In this document: positions 27,824 to 36,728 of the stretch, piece by piece
How the letters are laid out: every line of letters begins with the position of its first letter
Position numbering within the stretch: position 1 is the first letter of the stretch
Source: Gallionella sp.
GTDB lineage: Bacteria > Pseudomonadota > Gammaproteobacteria > Burkholderiales > Gallionellaceae
Direction: 5' to 3'
NCBI GenBank assembly: GCA_017880865.1
Contig: JADGRL010000001.1
Span: 92,146-156,145 of the forward strand
DNA length: 64,000 bases
Program-made: the position numbers and the translations under genes
The notes under the pieces: generated by a model
Database searches by the model: none
Told to the model about the DNA's origin: nothing
What the model saw: the letters and a program-made list of their open reading frames with translations, nothing else

Positions 27824-28219
27824 TCACTCGCCTTTCTTGAAGCGCTCGATCTCGCGTCGATCACGTTTGGTCGGTCTGCCCTTAACAAAAAAAGGCAGCG
27901 GTTGTGCCTTGAGTTGGGCTACCAGAGTTTCTCGTCGCTGACGGCTGGCATCGGTCTCGCGATATAGTTTCTGCGCCTCAGAGGCCGGACCGCGTTTATT
28001 GGACAGTGCCAGCACCTCGACCACGAATTGATGCTGCCCGATGTGGATGTCCAGCATATCGCCCGCCACGACTGCCTTGGCCGGTTTGACGCGCAGCTCA
28101 TTGAGATGCACTTTGCCGCACTCGACCGCGTCAGCCGCTAGAGAACGCGTCTTGAAAAAACGCGCGGCACAAAGCCACTTGTCGATGCGAAATTTCTCGT
28201 TATTGTCGTCTATACTCAT
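27824..28219 (-). CDS. hslR: Heat-shock protein 15 (S4-domain RNA-binding protein)
   Basis: The 131-residue protein starts with an S4 domain (FRIDKWLCAARFFKTRSLAADAVECGKVHLN) and ends with a basic tail (RPTKRDRREIERFKKGE). Hsp15 binds 50S subunits that carry stalled peptidyl-tRNA and is heat-inducible in E. coli. It converges on the barrel gene. Length and pattern are normal for the family. Confidence 0.92.
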   Translation of the reverse strand: MSIDDNNEKFRIDKWLCAARFFKTRSLAADAVECGKVHLNELRVKPAKAVVAGDMLDIHIGQHQFVVEVLALSNKRGPASEAQKLYRETDASRQRRETLVAQLKAQPLPFFVKGRPTKRDRREIERFKKGE

Positions 28220-28291
28220 TTCGATGTGCCCAATACAAATGTCGCGCTGATGTTTGCACGATCAACAGGATCGGATTGCGCAGCTCTTTTT

Positions 28292-28552
28292 TTATTTTAA
28301 CAGCGGATGATCTTTGGGCAGTTGTTTTGAGTACCAGATCGCCAGTTTATGGCGCAAAGTTTTTTCGGCGACCTGATCTTCAGGCAATGGCTGAATGACT
28401 TTATCGTGAACCAGCAGCCTGTAGAGGTATAACAACTTCTCACTTGCCGAATCAGTTACTTCAAACTCGACTACACCACGCCCCTCCGCATACTTCACGC
28501 CTGCGAGTAACGCCTCTTTAAATAATTCGGCTTCATTTTTAAGTTTTTTCAT
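28292..28552 (-). CDS. DUF5062-like small protein
   Basis: The 86-residue protein reads MKKLKNEAELFKEALLAGVKYAEGRG then YLYRLLVHDKVIQPLPEDQ, and ends KQLPKDHPLLK. This matches a small conserved family of unknown function (DUF5062), recalled from Vibrio and related genomes. GGAG precedes the ATG at 28552; a longer in-frame start at 28609 lacks a ribosome site. It diverges from the small membrane protein gene at 28689. Confidence 0.65.
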   Translation of the reverse strand: MKKLKNEAELFKEALLAGVKYAEGRGVVEFEVTDSASEKLLYLYRLLVHDKVIQPLPEDQVAEKTLRHKLAIWYSKQLPKDHPLLK

Positions 28553-28688
28553 CGTGATCTCCGTCATTGATGGCTTGATTAGCGCCCTTGCCGTGCGACC
28601 AAAAATCATGTTACAGATAAGGATGCCTGAAAGGCACTATCTAAACTATACTGAAAACTCAATCCAACTAACAGCCCAGGAGAGCCAT

Positions 28689-28853
28689 ATGATAAAAAAT
28701 CAACGTATCCGGCGCGCCATTGCCGTGGCCATGGTGGTGCTGGGCGCTGCGCTGATGCTCCTCGCTCCGGAAGCCTGGCCGGGTGCATTACTGCTGGTCG
28801 TAGGCGTTGTTCTGGAACTGCTCGGCATCGCACTGGAACACAAGGCCAAGTAA
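28689..28853 (+). CDS. Small two-helix membrane protein
   Basis: A 54-residue product has CAGGAGAG before its ATG. It is basic at the start (MIKNQRIRRA), then two hydrophobic segments (AIAVAMVVLGAALMLLAP and ALLLVVGVVLELLGIAL) are split by a short EAWPG turn, and it ends EHKAK. It looks like a short integral membrane protein of unknown function. Upstream in-frame starts lack ribosome sites. Confidence 0.6.
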   Translation: MIKNQRIRRAIAVAMVVLGAALMLLAPEAWPGALLLVVGVVLELLGIALEHKAK

Positions 28854-28952
28854 GTCCTGCTGGTGTGCGGCATGGGTTCACCGAACATAGGCTGGCGCAA
28901 AAAAATACCCAAGTATTCCGACTTGGGTATTCGCTTGGCAAAACACCTTAAC

Positions 28953-29546
28953 TCAGTTCATCTTATGGCCGTGCATATGCCCCGGCATGTGACGCATGCC
29001 CTTTAACTGAACAACTTGTTCTGGGGTCAATAACTCCTCAACATGATTCTGGGTATCGATCATCGACTCTATCATCTGGCGCTTCAAGTCAAAAATCTTT
29101 CGATACGCATTGCCTATCGTCGCTGGATCACGTTTATCCGCTTCATAAAGATCGCGAAGCTTTGCCGATTCGTCCATGATAGAACCTTCGACGATCAGAT
29201 TATTGTGGCGCATCTGGTCGAACAGCTTGTTGATTTTGGAACGTTGCTCATCGCTAAGATCAAGCGACCTGACCATATTCATACGGGGTGATTCCATCAT
29301 CCCTGAGCCATGTCCTGCCATCATACCGCCCTCATGCTCACCCATCATGCCGTGACCATAAGCCCCCATCATCCCGGACTCATGTTCATCGCAGTGATCT
29401 TTTTCCTGTACTTTTGGCGAGGCCATCGATTGGGCGACGGCAGGCTTCTGAGTGGAAGAATCGGCTGCAAAGGAGGAGCCTGAAATCGCCGAGAATCCCA
29501 TGCTTACCCCACAAGCCAAAAGAAATGCTATTTTTTTCCTGTTCAT
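28953..29546 (-). CDS. Spy/CpxP-family periplasmic protein, His/Met-rich
   Basis: The 197-residue precursor has a signal peptide ending SSFA|ADSS. A His/Met/Gly-rich stretch follows (GMMGAYGHGMMGEHEGGMM), suited to binding copper, zinc or similar metals. Then comes the Spy/CpxP/ZraP helical part with SLDLSDEQRSKINKLFDQM and LLTPEQVVQLKGM (LTxxQ motif). It is inferred to be an envelope stress chaperone or metal buffer. GGAGG precedes the ATG at 29546. No CpxRA-type sensor is adjacent. Confidence 0.8.
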   Translation of the reverse strand: MNRKKIAFLLACGVSMGFSAISGSSFAADSSTQKPAVAQSMASPKVQEKDHCDEHESGMMGAYGHGMMGEHEGGMMAGHGSGMMESPRMNMVRSLDLSDEQRSKINKLFDQMRHNNLIVEGSIMDESAKLRDLYEADKRDPATIGNAYRKIFDLKRQMIESMIDTQNHVEELLTPEQVVQLKGMRHMPGHMHGHKMN

Positions 29547-29955
29547 GATTAACCTCCATAATTTAACAAAAGTTGGGAAGATCGGCACGAGATCTAAGCC
29601 TTCTATGACCAGCAAGCCATATCGCCAGTGAACTACACGCACCTCTCTTGCAACGAACCATACCAGCTTAGGACATGATCATCAATGTACGCATTGAATC
29701 TTATGCCGAAACCAATCTTAGCCATCATCCGTAAATAAAGTGTTGCAAACTCCAAGAGAGTTGTAACACTTTATTGCTTCTACCTCTTCTTGCCGGAATA
29801 TGAGTTTTTTGCGATTCCGAAAAAAACCGCAAGGATCAGACTCGATATGCCTTGATGCTGCCTCCTAAAATATTGTGCTGAAATAAACGGCAGGCAATGA
29901 CAGAAGGCGATCATTGACCGCCCTCTGTCGAATTCTTTAATGACGCTGGCTGCCA
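29547..29955. other. Gene-poor stretch with an AT-rich inverted repeat
   Basis: No recognisable gene is seen. ATAAAGTGTT at 29735 and its complement ending at 29774 form a nearly perfect 17-bp stem with a short loop, which could be a terminator or protein site. The rest holds the spy-like gene promoter and unassigned sequence. Confidence 0.4.
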
Positions 29956-30078
29956 TTAAGCTGCAAGACTCACCCACGATGCAATCGTCACTGACAAGGC
30001 TGCAAACCAGCTGAGCGCATCGTTAAACCTGGAATCTTCCGAAAGAATATTGCGGTCTTTTTTTTCGCTCATGTTCAT
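29956..30078 (-). CDS. Possible 40-residue membrane peptide
   Basis: A short open frame starts with ATG at 30078 preceded by AAGGAGC. It encodes MNMSEKKDRNILSEDSRFND, then a hydrophobic helix ALSWFAALSVTIASWVSLAA, and stops. The ribosome site, a hydrophilic head and a single helix suggest a real small protein, but no family is recognised. A second ATG at 30072 is also usable. Confidence 0.4.
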   Translation of the reverse strand: MNMSEKKDRNILSEDSRFNDALSWFAALSVTIASWVSLAA

Positions 30079-30432
30079 GCTCCTTGAGTAATCCTAAAGA
30101 TGAATAGAATCTCATGTTCATAACCGATTCCGCTGATTTCGACCAGACGGTCCGGATTTTGTTCCATGACAATATTGTGAATCTGATATGCATGATGCAG
30201 GCAAGATCGGCTCCATATATGAAAAACGGCACCTCAACAATGAATCGATATTGGGCAGCATGGGTTGACCCGTTTAATTTGGAGTATATTGCCCGACGGA
30301 TTAGCAACGCCGTCTGCTTAATGCCCAAGTTTTGGTTAATCGATTTAATGGGTGAGCGTGAAACGTTTTGTGTGCGCCAGCACCATTTCCTTATTTGTAA
30401 AATATCCAACTCATTTTTTAAAAGGAGCAATC
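30079..30432. other. Control region before the old yellow enzyme gene
   Basis: This 354-bp region has only weakly supported open frames on both strands, without ribosome sites or recognisable motifs. It should contain the promoter for the enzyme at 30433. No operator was identified. Confidence 0.3.
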
Positions 30433-31509
30433 ATGTCACTGCTATTTTCAAAAGCCACGCTGGGTTCACTCACGCTGCAGAATCATCTGGTCATGGCGCC
30501 GATGACGCGCAATCGCGCGATCGGCAATATCCCGAACGAACTGATGGCGCAATATTATGCGCAGCGCGGCACTGCCGGCCTCATCATCACCGAAGGCACA
30601 ACACCGTCGCCGAATGGGCTGGGTTATCCGCGCATACCGGGAATTTTTTCCACGGAACAAATCGCCGGGTGGAAACTGGTCACGACTGCGGCTCATGCCA
30701 AGGGCGCGAAGCTGTTCATGCAATTCATGCACTGCGGACGAATCGGCCATCCGCTCAACCTGCCCAAGGGCGCACGCGTGCTGGGGCCGTCTGCGGTAGC
30801 CGCCGCCGGCGACATATACACCGATGCTGAAGGCATGAAACAGAACGCCATGCCGCAGGCAATGACCGAGGCTGACATAAAAGCCACGATAGAAGAATTC
30901 GCCCAAGGCGCGAAAAACGCTGTGGTAGCAGGATTCGACGGTGTCGAGCTGCACGGGGCAAACGGTTACCTGCTCGAACAATTCTTCCGCCCGAACTCTA
31001 ATCTACGCACCGATCGCTATGGCGGTTCGCTGGAAAACCGCGCGCGCTTTGCGCTCGAAGTTGCCGACGCGGTGATCAAGGCCATCGGAAAAGATAAAGT
31101 CGGCATACGCCTGTCGCCATTCGGGGTGTTCAACGACATGCCGCTGTATGACGCGATGGAAGCGGATTACACCTATCTTGCCGAGCAGCTCAATGCGCGC
31201 GGGCTGGTCTACATCCATCTGGTCGACCACTCGGCCATGGGTGCGCCGCCGGTACCTGCATCCATGAAGGCTGTGTTCCGCAACGTGTTCAAGGGCAAGC
31301 TGATCCTCTCCGGCGGCTACGATGCCGCGCATGCCGAGAGCGACCTGGCTGCGGGCAAATGCGATCTGATCGCGGTGGGCAAACCGTTCCTCGCCAACCC
31401 GGATCTGGTCGCACGCTGGCAGACCGGCGCGGCATTGAACGCATTCGACATGAGCACGTTCTATACGCCCGGGCCCAAGGGATATACCGATTACCCGACG
31501 CTGGGTTGA
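30433..31509 (+). CDS. Old yellow enzyme family alkene reductase (NemA-like)
   Basis: The 358-residue FMN-dependent TIM-barrel enzyme reduces activated C=C bonds or nitro compounds using NAD(P)H. Motifs are MAPMTRNRA, MQFMHCGRIGHP, the substrate-binding GVELHGANGYLLEQF (His and Asn pair), YGGSLENRARF, and LILSGGYD with LIAVGKPFLANPDL for FMN phosphate. AAAGGAG precedes the ATG at 30433. It is monocistronic and converges on the ABC exporter gene across a 30-bp imperfect inverted repeat. Confidence 0.92.
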   Translation: MSLLFSKATLGSLTLQNHLVMAPMTRNRAIGNIPNELMAQYYAQRGTAGLIITEGTTPSPNGLGYPRIPGIFSTEQIAGWKLVTTAAHAKGAKLFMQFMHCGRIGHPLNLPKGARVLGPSAVAAAGDIYTDAEGMKQNAMPQAMTEADIKATIEEFAQGAKNAVVAGFDGVELHGANGYLLEQFFRPNSNLRTDRYGGSLENRARFALEVADAVIKAIGKDKVGIRLSPFGVFNDMPLYDAMEADYTYLAEQLNARGLVYIHLVDHSAMGAPPVPASMKAVFRNVFKGKLILSGGYDAAHAESDLAAGKCDLIAVGKPFLANPDLVARWQTGAALNAFDMSTFYTPGPKGYTDYPTLG

Positions 31510-31516
31510 TCAGTTG

Positions 31517-31546
31517 CGATAGGCCAGCCGACTAACTGGCTTATCG
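31517..31546. terminator. Convergent stem-loop between two gene ends
   Basis: CGATAGGCCAG pairs with CTGGCTTATCG around eight bases, with one mismatch, between the stop of the alkene reductase and the stop of the ABC exporter. No T tract is present, so termination is only inferred from place. Confidence 0.4.
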
Positions 31547-33283
31547 TCAAACATCGAACTGCAACTTCGCCAGCCTTGCGTAAAGCCCGCTCTGTTTGCG
31601 CAAATCTTCCGGGGTTCCGGTTTCGACGACGCGGCCATTTTCCATTACCACGATGCGGTTGACCTTCTGCACGGTGGCGAGGCGGTGCGCGATGATCAGC
31701 GTGGTGCGTCCCTGCATCGCGGCGTTCAGCCCTTGCTGTACTAAAATTTCCGATTCCGCATCCAGCGCGCTGGTGGCTTCGTCCAGCAGCAACAGCGGCG
31801 CGTTCTTCAATATCGCGCGCGCAATCGCGATGCGCTGGCGTTGCCCGCCGGACAGGCGCGTACCGCGCTCCCCCAGGAATGTCTGATAGCCCTGCGGCAG
31901 ACGGGAGATGAATTCGTCCACCAGTGCGGCACGGGCGGCAGCGAAGACTTCATCGTCGCGTGCTTCAGGGCGACCGTAGCGTATGTTCTCCAGCGCATTG
32001 GCCGAGAAGATCACCGCGTCTTGCGGCACGATCGCGATCTTGTCGCGCAACTCGTGCAGCGAGAGCTGGCGGATGTCCTGCCCGTTGAGGCGGATGACGC
32101 CATCGGTGACATCGTAAAAACGCAACAGCAACTGGAACAGCGTGGTCTTGCCCGCGCCGGAAGGGCCGACCAGCGCGACGCTTTCACCAAACGCGATGTC
32201 GAGTGAGATGTTATCCAGCGCGGCGGTATCCTGTCGCGACGGATAGCGGAAGCTGACTTGCTCGAAGCGGATCGCCGCCTGCTTCGGCAGTGGTAGCGGT
32301 TGAGGTGCTGCGGCCTCGACGATGGAAGATTCAGCGTGAAGCAGTTCCAGCAGACGTTCGGTCGCGCCCGCCGCGCGCATCACGTCGCCCCAGACTTCCG
32401 CCATCGTGCCCACGCCGCCCGCCACCAAAGCCGCGTAGAGTATGAACGAGGCGAGCTGACCGCCAGTCATGCTGCCGTCATGCACCTGATTAGCGCCGAC
32501 CCACAGCACGAAAATGATCGTGCCCATCACCGCAGTGATGATCAGCGCGGTTAGTGCGGCACGCACGCGGGTGCGCCGGATTGCGGTGATGAAACTCAGC
32601 TCCGCGCTGTCGGCGAAGCGCTTTGTTTCGCGCTGCTCCTGCGTGTAGGCCTGCACAGTCGGCACCGCGTTGAGTATCTCGCCGGCCAGCGCCGAGGCAT
32701 CCGCGATCTTGTCCTGCGATTCGCGCGAAAGTTTTTTCACTTGGCGTCCGATCAAAATAATCGGCAGCGCCAGCAATATCATCAAACCGAAATTCAGCGA
32801 GAACAAATAAAAACTGGTGACAGCCAGCATCACCATGCCGCCGATAAACTGGAACAGGCTGCGCAAGCCCATCGCAATCGAGCTGCCGACCACGGTCTGA
32901 ATCAGCGTGGTGTCGCCGGTCAGCCGCGACAAAACCTCGCCGGTTTGCAACGTCTCGAAAAATTGAGGTGATTGCCGCAGCACACGCGCATACACCGCGC
33001 TGCGCAAATCCGCCGTTACCCGCTCGCCCACCCAGCTCACCGTATAAAAACGCGCCGACACCGCCAGCGCCCACACAAACGCCAAGCCGAACAGCGCGGC
33101 GAAATGCCCGTCCAGACTCTCGGTGCCGAGCAATGCGCTGTGCGCATTTGCACGCTCCCCGAACCCGAAATCGATCAGATCGCGAAACGCCAAAGGCAAC
33201 ACCAGCACCGTGCCGGACGCGAGAACCAACAGCACGAAAGCAAGTAGAACCCTGCCGCGATAGGGGCGCAGGAATGGCAGCAA
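31547..33283 (-). CDS. ABC exporter with fused membrane and ATPase domains (MsbA/ABCB type)
   Basis: The protein has six transmembrane helices in its first ~300 residues and an ATPase domain with Walker A GPSGAGKTT, signature LSGGQRQRIAIARAIL and Walker B LLLLDEATSALDAE. It functions as a homodimer; the substrate may be a lipid, drug or peptide. The shown start is a TTG giving 578 residues, probably too short. The frame stays open about 20 codons upstream to AAAGGA followed by ATC-ATT-ATT (33340-33332), with no ATG, GTG or TTG, so a rare ATT start at about 33337 is possible. Confidence 0.85.
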   Translation of the reverse strand: MLPFLRPYRGRVLLAFVLLVLASGTVLVLPLAFRDLIDFGFGERANAHSALLGTESLDGHFAALFGLAFVWALAVSARFYTVSWVGERVTADLRSAVYARVLRQSPQFFETLQTGEVLSRLTGDTTLIQTVVGSSIAMGLRSLFQFIGGMVMLAVTSFYLFSLNFGLMILLALPIILIGRQVKKLSRESQDKIADASALAGEILNAVPTVQAYTQEQRETKRFADSAELSFITAIRRTRVRAALTALIITAVMGTIIFVLWVGANQVHDGSMTGGQLASFILYAALVAGGVGTMAEVWGDVMRAAGATERLLELLHAESSIVEAAAPQPLPLPKQAAIRFEQVSFRYPSRQDTAALDNISLDIAFGESVALVGPSGAGKTTLFQLLLRFYDVTDGVIRLNGQDIRQLSLHELRDKIAIVPQDAVIFSANALENIRYGRPEARDDEVFAAARAALVDEFISRLPQGYQTFLGERGTRLSGGQRQRIAIARAILKNAPLLLLDEATSALDAESEILVQQGLNAAMQGRTTLIIAHRLATVQKVNRIVVMENGRVVETGTPEDLRKQSGLYARLAKLQFDV

Positions 33284-33386
33284 GTCCCGCAGCGAAGACA
33301 GGCGTTTTGTTGCGGCAGGTTGGGCTGAAGAAATAATGATTGATCCTTTATATTGATAACGGCAGCTTCGCTTTACTTAAGCGCCA

Positions 33387-34589
33387 CTAACCCGGCTTCC
33401 CGTCTGCCCGTGATTTGACCAGGATCGGGGCGTACACCCAGACAAACAATGCAAACGCGATCAACCATGCTGCCTGCGCCAACCCAAGCCACAACAGGGT
33501 GTGCGCTGGCGCGAACATCGGCAACAGAACCCGTGCAGCATAGGCCACGACCAATGACATAAAAATCGGCGCAAGCAAACGCGAGTGTTGCTGAATGTCG
33601 CGGCCGGTATGTCCGAGCGCGATGCGCGCCATCATTCCCGCCGTGATCATGCCGATGCCGCCCAATGCGAACGCATGCAACGCCAAAGAAAACGTCTGCG
33701 AAGGTGATATGAAAAAGAACGGGGTGAGCGCCTTGAGCAGGAACCCAAAGGTGGCGCCGCCATAGCCGACGTATAACACCCACAGCAGCGGCTTTTTCCA
33801 GATGCCCTTGGTGTGCCACCCCGCCAGCCGCATCGTATGAATCGCGAACAGCAAGCCGGCGAGTACGGCGGTGGCCGGGACACTCTGCCAGAACACATCG
33901 GCAATCACGAACAGCACAAACACATAGAGACCGAAGCGATCTATCCACGCCCGATTTTTTAATGTCACCGGATAGCCGACACCGCGTTCGATGAACATAG
34001 GCAACACGCGCCGCGCCATGCTGAAAACCAGCGCCAGCAGAAAATACAATCCGGAATACAAGCCCCACACGATGCCTTGCTCCAGCACGCCCGACACGCC
34101 GAGATAAAAGCAAAGGTTAGCCAGCATCAGCAGCACTATTTTGGATGCGATACCGATTTGATCATGCTGTTTTGCACGCAGGATCGGTCTAAAGATCGCA
34201 ACGATGAACCAAAGATCGAACATCAGATCCAGCAGCAACATCGGCAGTATCTGCCCGGGTATCAAACCCCCAGCCACCCGTGCCGCAAGCCACAATGCGG
34301 CACAGCCTGCCAGCGAGTAACCCTGGAGCGTAGGGAGATGGGTCCAATTTCGCACGGCGGTCAACAAAAACCCGGCTGCAACGGCCATGCCATATCCGAA
34401 GATCATTTCATGCGCATGCCAGTGCACGGGGGAAAACGGCAAGCGCGGCGCCGGCCAGCCATAGACATAAACGCCACCCCAGATGAATATCGAGATCAGC
34501 GCATACACGCCCGCCAGCAAAAAGAATGGGCGAAAGCCGAGATTGAACAGGGCGAATTTTGGAATGGATGGTGATGGATTGTTGAGCAA
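33387..34589 (-). CDS. nnrS: NnrS family heme-copper membrane protein
   Basis: The 400-residue protein has about twelve hydrophobic segments. It starts FALFNLGFRPFFLLAGVYA and contains HWHAHEMIFGYGMAVAAGFLLTAV, the conserved histidine-rich first part of NnrS, and later HAFALGGIGMITAGMMARIALGHTGR. NnrS proteins respond to nitric oxide and protect against nitrosative stress. No FNR/NsrR/NnrR site was firmly identified upstream, and no denitrification genes are present in the window. Confidence 0.92.
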   Translation of the reverse strand: MLNNPSPSIPKFALFNLGFRPFFLLAGVYALISIFIWGGVYVYGWPAPRLPFSPVHWHAHEMIFGYGMAVAAGFLLTAVRNWTHLPTLQGYSLAGCAALWLAARVAGGLIPGQILPMLLLDLMFDLWFIVAIFRPILRAKQHDQIGIASKIVLLMLANLCFYLGVSGVLEQGIVWGLYSGLYFLLALVFSMARRVLPMFIERGVGYPVTLKNRAWIDRFGLYVFVLFVIADVFWQSVPATAVLAGLLFAIHTMRLAGWHTKGIWKKPLLWVLYVGYGGATFGFLLKALTPFFFISPSQTFSLALHAFALGGIGMITAGMMARIALGHTGRDIQQHSRLLAPIFMSLVVAYAARVLLPMFAPAHTLLWLGLAQAAWLIAFALFVWVYAPILVKSRADGKPG

Positions 34590-34735
34590 AATTTATCCTC
34601 TATAAATTCACAGAAAAACAGCAAAAATGCTCATCTTCTATATCCACTATCTGCGGCTCCACTAGAATAAATAGGGTTCAAGCAACAGACCCAGCTCAGC
34701 CGCAAGAGAAGTCGCCCCAACACACGCTTCCCGCA

Positions 34736-35620
34736 CTAAAATCCGGCCATCTTCTTTTTTTCCAATTGCTGCTGCCGGTACAGTTGCCGCGCTTCTTCTT
34801 CCTTGAGCGTGTCGTTGATTTCGCGCATCACACCCACCAGATCGGCCGGTTTCTCATTGCGCTGGAAGTGGCCGGTCAGCGGAGTTTCCGGATTTAATTT
34901 GCCGCTCTGATACAGCGACCATATCTCCATGGCATAGTCGGTGGCCAGCAACTCGGGCGCAAATTGCCCGAAGTAATTAGCCAGGTTGGTGACATCGCGC
35001 TCGAACATTTTGAAGGCGTTGTTGTTGCTTGCCGCGTCGACGGCCTGCGGCAGATCGATAATGACCGGCCCGCCGCTGCCGAGCAGGATGTTGAATTCGG
35101 ACAGGTCGCCGTGAACGATCCCGGCGCAAAGCATGCGCACCACCTGGGTGATCAAAAAGCGATGGTACTCGCGGGCCAGTTCCGGTGTGAGCGCCAGATC
35201 GTTGAGCCTGGGTGCGGCTGAACCGTCGTCTCCGGTCACCAGCTCCATCAACAGCACGCCTTCGAGAAAATTATACGGTGTGGGCACGCGTACACCGGCG
35301 GCAGCCAGTCGATACAAGGCATCGACCTCGGCGCTTTGCCAGGCCTCTTCCTGCGCCTTGCGGCCATATTTGGTGCCCTTCTCCATCGCGCGCGCGCGGC
35401 GGCTGTTCTTGACCTTGCGACCTTCGGTATAGTCCACGCTCTGGCGAAAGCTGCGCTGGTCGGCTTCTTTGTAAACTTTGGCGCAGCGTATCTCGTCGCC
35501 GCAGCGGACCACGTAGACCTTGGCCTCCTTGCCGCTCATCAGTTGGCGCATGACCTCGTCGACGAGGCCGTCTTGGATCAGCGGTTCAATTCTTTTGGGT
35601 GTTTTCATAAGTTGGCGCAT
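34736..35620 (-). CDS. RIO-type serine/threonine kinase (PA4780 family)
   Basis: The 294-residue protein has the RIO1-like nucleotide region LMSGKEAKVYVVRC with CAKVYKE, the catalytic loop VHGDLSEFNILL, and the metal-binding IIDLPQAVD in place of DFG. In between lies the basic stretch NSRRARAMEKGTKYGRK. Bacterial RIO kinases are of unclear function. AAGG lies before the ATG at 35620. A second ATG at 35608 begins KTPKRIEPL. It diverges from a small basic protein gene. Confidence 0.88.
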   Translation of the reverse strand: MRQLMKTPKRIEPLIQDGLVDEVMRQLMSGKEAKVYVVRCGDEIRCAKVYKEADQRSFRQSVDYTEGRKVKNSRRARAMEKGTKYGRKAQEEAWQSAEVDALYRLAAAGVRVPTPYNFLEGVLLMELVTGDDGSAAPRLNDLALTPELAREYHRFLITQVVRMLCAGIVHGDLSEFNILLGSGGPVIIDLPQAVDAASNNNAFKMFERDVTNLANYFGQFAPELLATDYAMEIWSLYQSGKLNPETPLTGHFQRNEKPADLVGVMREINDTLKEEEARQLYRQQQLEKKKMAGF

Positions 35621-35802
35621 GATACCTTGAGTTGGGGAATGGTCGAAGTCGTATAGAAAGAGTTTCGCTTTTTCTCGCGACGGATTATCATTTGCATGCG
35701 TCGGGTTTTACCGAATCCCGGATTGACCGAACGGCATGGACTCATCTTCATCCGCATCGCATACGTTGCCGCACATTTCAAGTCACCACAAGGAGAACTA
35801 TC

Positions 35803-35889
35803 ATGGCTAAAGGACAACAGCGTAAAAACAAGGAAGTTAAGAAACCCAAGAAGCAACCGCCACCCGTTGCGATCAGCAGCGCAATCTAG
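35803..35889 (+). CDS. Small basic 28-residue protein
   Basis: AAGGAG precedes an ATG that encodes MAKGQQRKNKEVKKPKKQ and then PPPVAISSAI. Similar tiny Lys-rich proteins that start AKGQQR..NKE are common in proteobacteria as conserved hypotheticals. The charge suggests nucleic-acid binding or disorder; function is unknown. Confidence 0.65.
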   Translation: MAKGQQRKNKEVKKPKKQPPPVAISSAI

Positions 35890-35907
35890 GCGTTTGGCAA
35901 ACTACCC

Positions 35908-36000
35908 GTGGGAGCGCAATTCATTGCGCGAATAACACGTTTTCGCTCGATAAATCGAGCTCCTACAACGGCTTTTTGTTCTAATGAATTATCTGGGTTT
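35908..36000. repeat. REP-like palindromic repeat with conserved tail, copy 2
   Basis: Two palindromes in series, GTGGGAGCGCAATTCATTGCGCG and GCTCGATAAATCGAGCTCCTAC, are followed by TTCTAATGAATTATCTGGG. The tail nearly matches those of copies at 17371 and 50517. It lies between the small basic protein gene and yajD. Confidence 0.75.
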
Positions 36001-36021
36001 ATAAAGCACCTGAGTTAGATC

Positions 36022-36396
36022 ATGCCAAAACACACTACTCCTGATCATGTCCGGCTCGACCGCGTTGTCGCCGAAGCGCGCCGACTCAGCGCTGAGCGCG
36101 AGACGACATATCGCGAGCGAGCCCTCAAATTATTCCCGTGGATATGCGGGCGATGCGGGCGCGAGTTTGCCGGTGCGCGCCTGCGCGAATTGACGGTGCA
36201 TCACAAAGATCACAACCACGACAACAATCCGCCGGATGGCTCAAACTGGGAGCTGCTGTGCCTGTATTGCCACGACAACGAGCATTCGCGCCTGCTCGAA
36301 GAGCAGGATCGTCCGGGCAATCGAGACAACCAGTCATCCGTGGCTTCGCACAATCCGTTCGCCGATCTGCAAGCTCTGCTGAAAAAGAAGGGTTAA
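36022..36396 (+). CDS. yajD: YajD family HNH nuclease
   Basis: The 124-residue protein contains CGRCGREFAGARLRELTVHHKDHNHDNNP and NWELLCLYCHDNEHSR. These give an HNH core (VHHKDHNHDNNP) with two CxxC zinc ligands. YajD is a stand-alone HNH protein of unproven biological role. Basic N-terminal helices (AEARRLSAERETTYRERALKL) precede the domain. The ribosome site is weak. Confidence 0.88.
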   Translation: MPKHTTPDHVRLDRVVAEARRLSAERETTYRERALKLFPWICGRCGREFAGARLRELTVHHKDHNHDNNPPDGSNWELLCLYCHDNEHSRLLEEQDRPGNRDNQSSVASHNPFADLQALLKKKG

Positions 36397-36728
36397 TCCC
36401 GGATCATCCGTTAGCACCGTCATTTCTCATTCCCGCGTAGGTGCAAATCCAGCAAAACAAACACTGCGCATCAGCAGACAAAACTACGATGCGGTTCCGC
36501 TTTCGCGGGAGGTTTTCTATAACTGGATTCCGCACACGCAAGGGTAGGCCGATGAGTTCCCGAAGGCGTTGGCACCACCCATTCGCAGCCTGCGCATAAA
36601 TGACGCTGCGTTGAAATGATGGGCGAAAAAAAACAGGGGAGACCGAAGTCTCCCCTGTTCAACACACCAACTTATCAAACCTGAATCAAGCCTCAACCGC
36701 TACGCGCTTGCGCGCAACGGTCAGCCAA
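36397..36728. other. Intergenic stretch between yajD and the cyc2 pair
   Basis: No gene is supported in this 332-bp gap. Its one clear feature is the terminator at 36624-36658 for the minus-strand cytochrome gene. Confidence 0.5.
36624..36658 (-). terminator. Strong Rho-independent terminator after the cyc2-like pair
   Basis: ACAGGGGAGAC pairs perfectly with GTCTCCCCTGT around a TTCG loop (minus-strand sense), followed by eight T residues. It lies about 70 bp past the stop of the first Cyc2-like gene. Confidence 0.9.

Noticed and set aside
29780..29977. 65-codon minus-strand frame
   Set aside because: No ribosome site, overlaps the better-supported small peptide frame at 29956-30078, and has a shuffled cysteine and basic composition.
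30023..30830. Overlapping frames on both strands before the alkene reductase
   Set aside because: Neither has a ribosome site or recognisable sequence, and one runs into the wrong frame of the reductase gene.
34585..34600. Second MITE end (CCTCTATAAATTC) near nnrS
   Set aside because: Only one partial end is present, with a mismatch and no inverted partner within several hundred bases.
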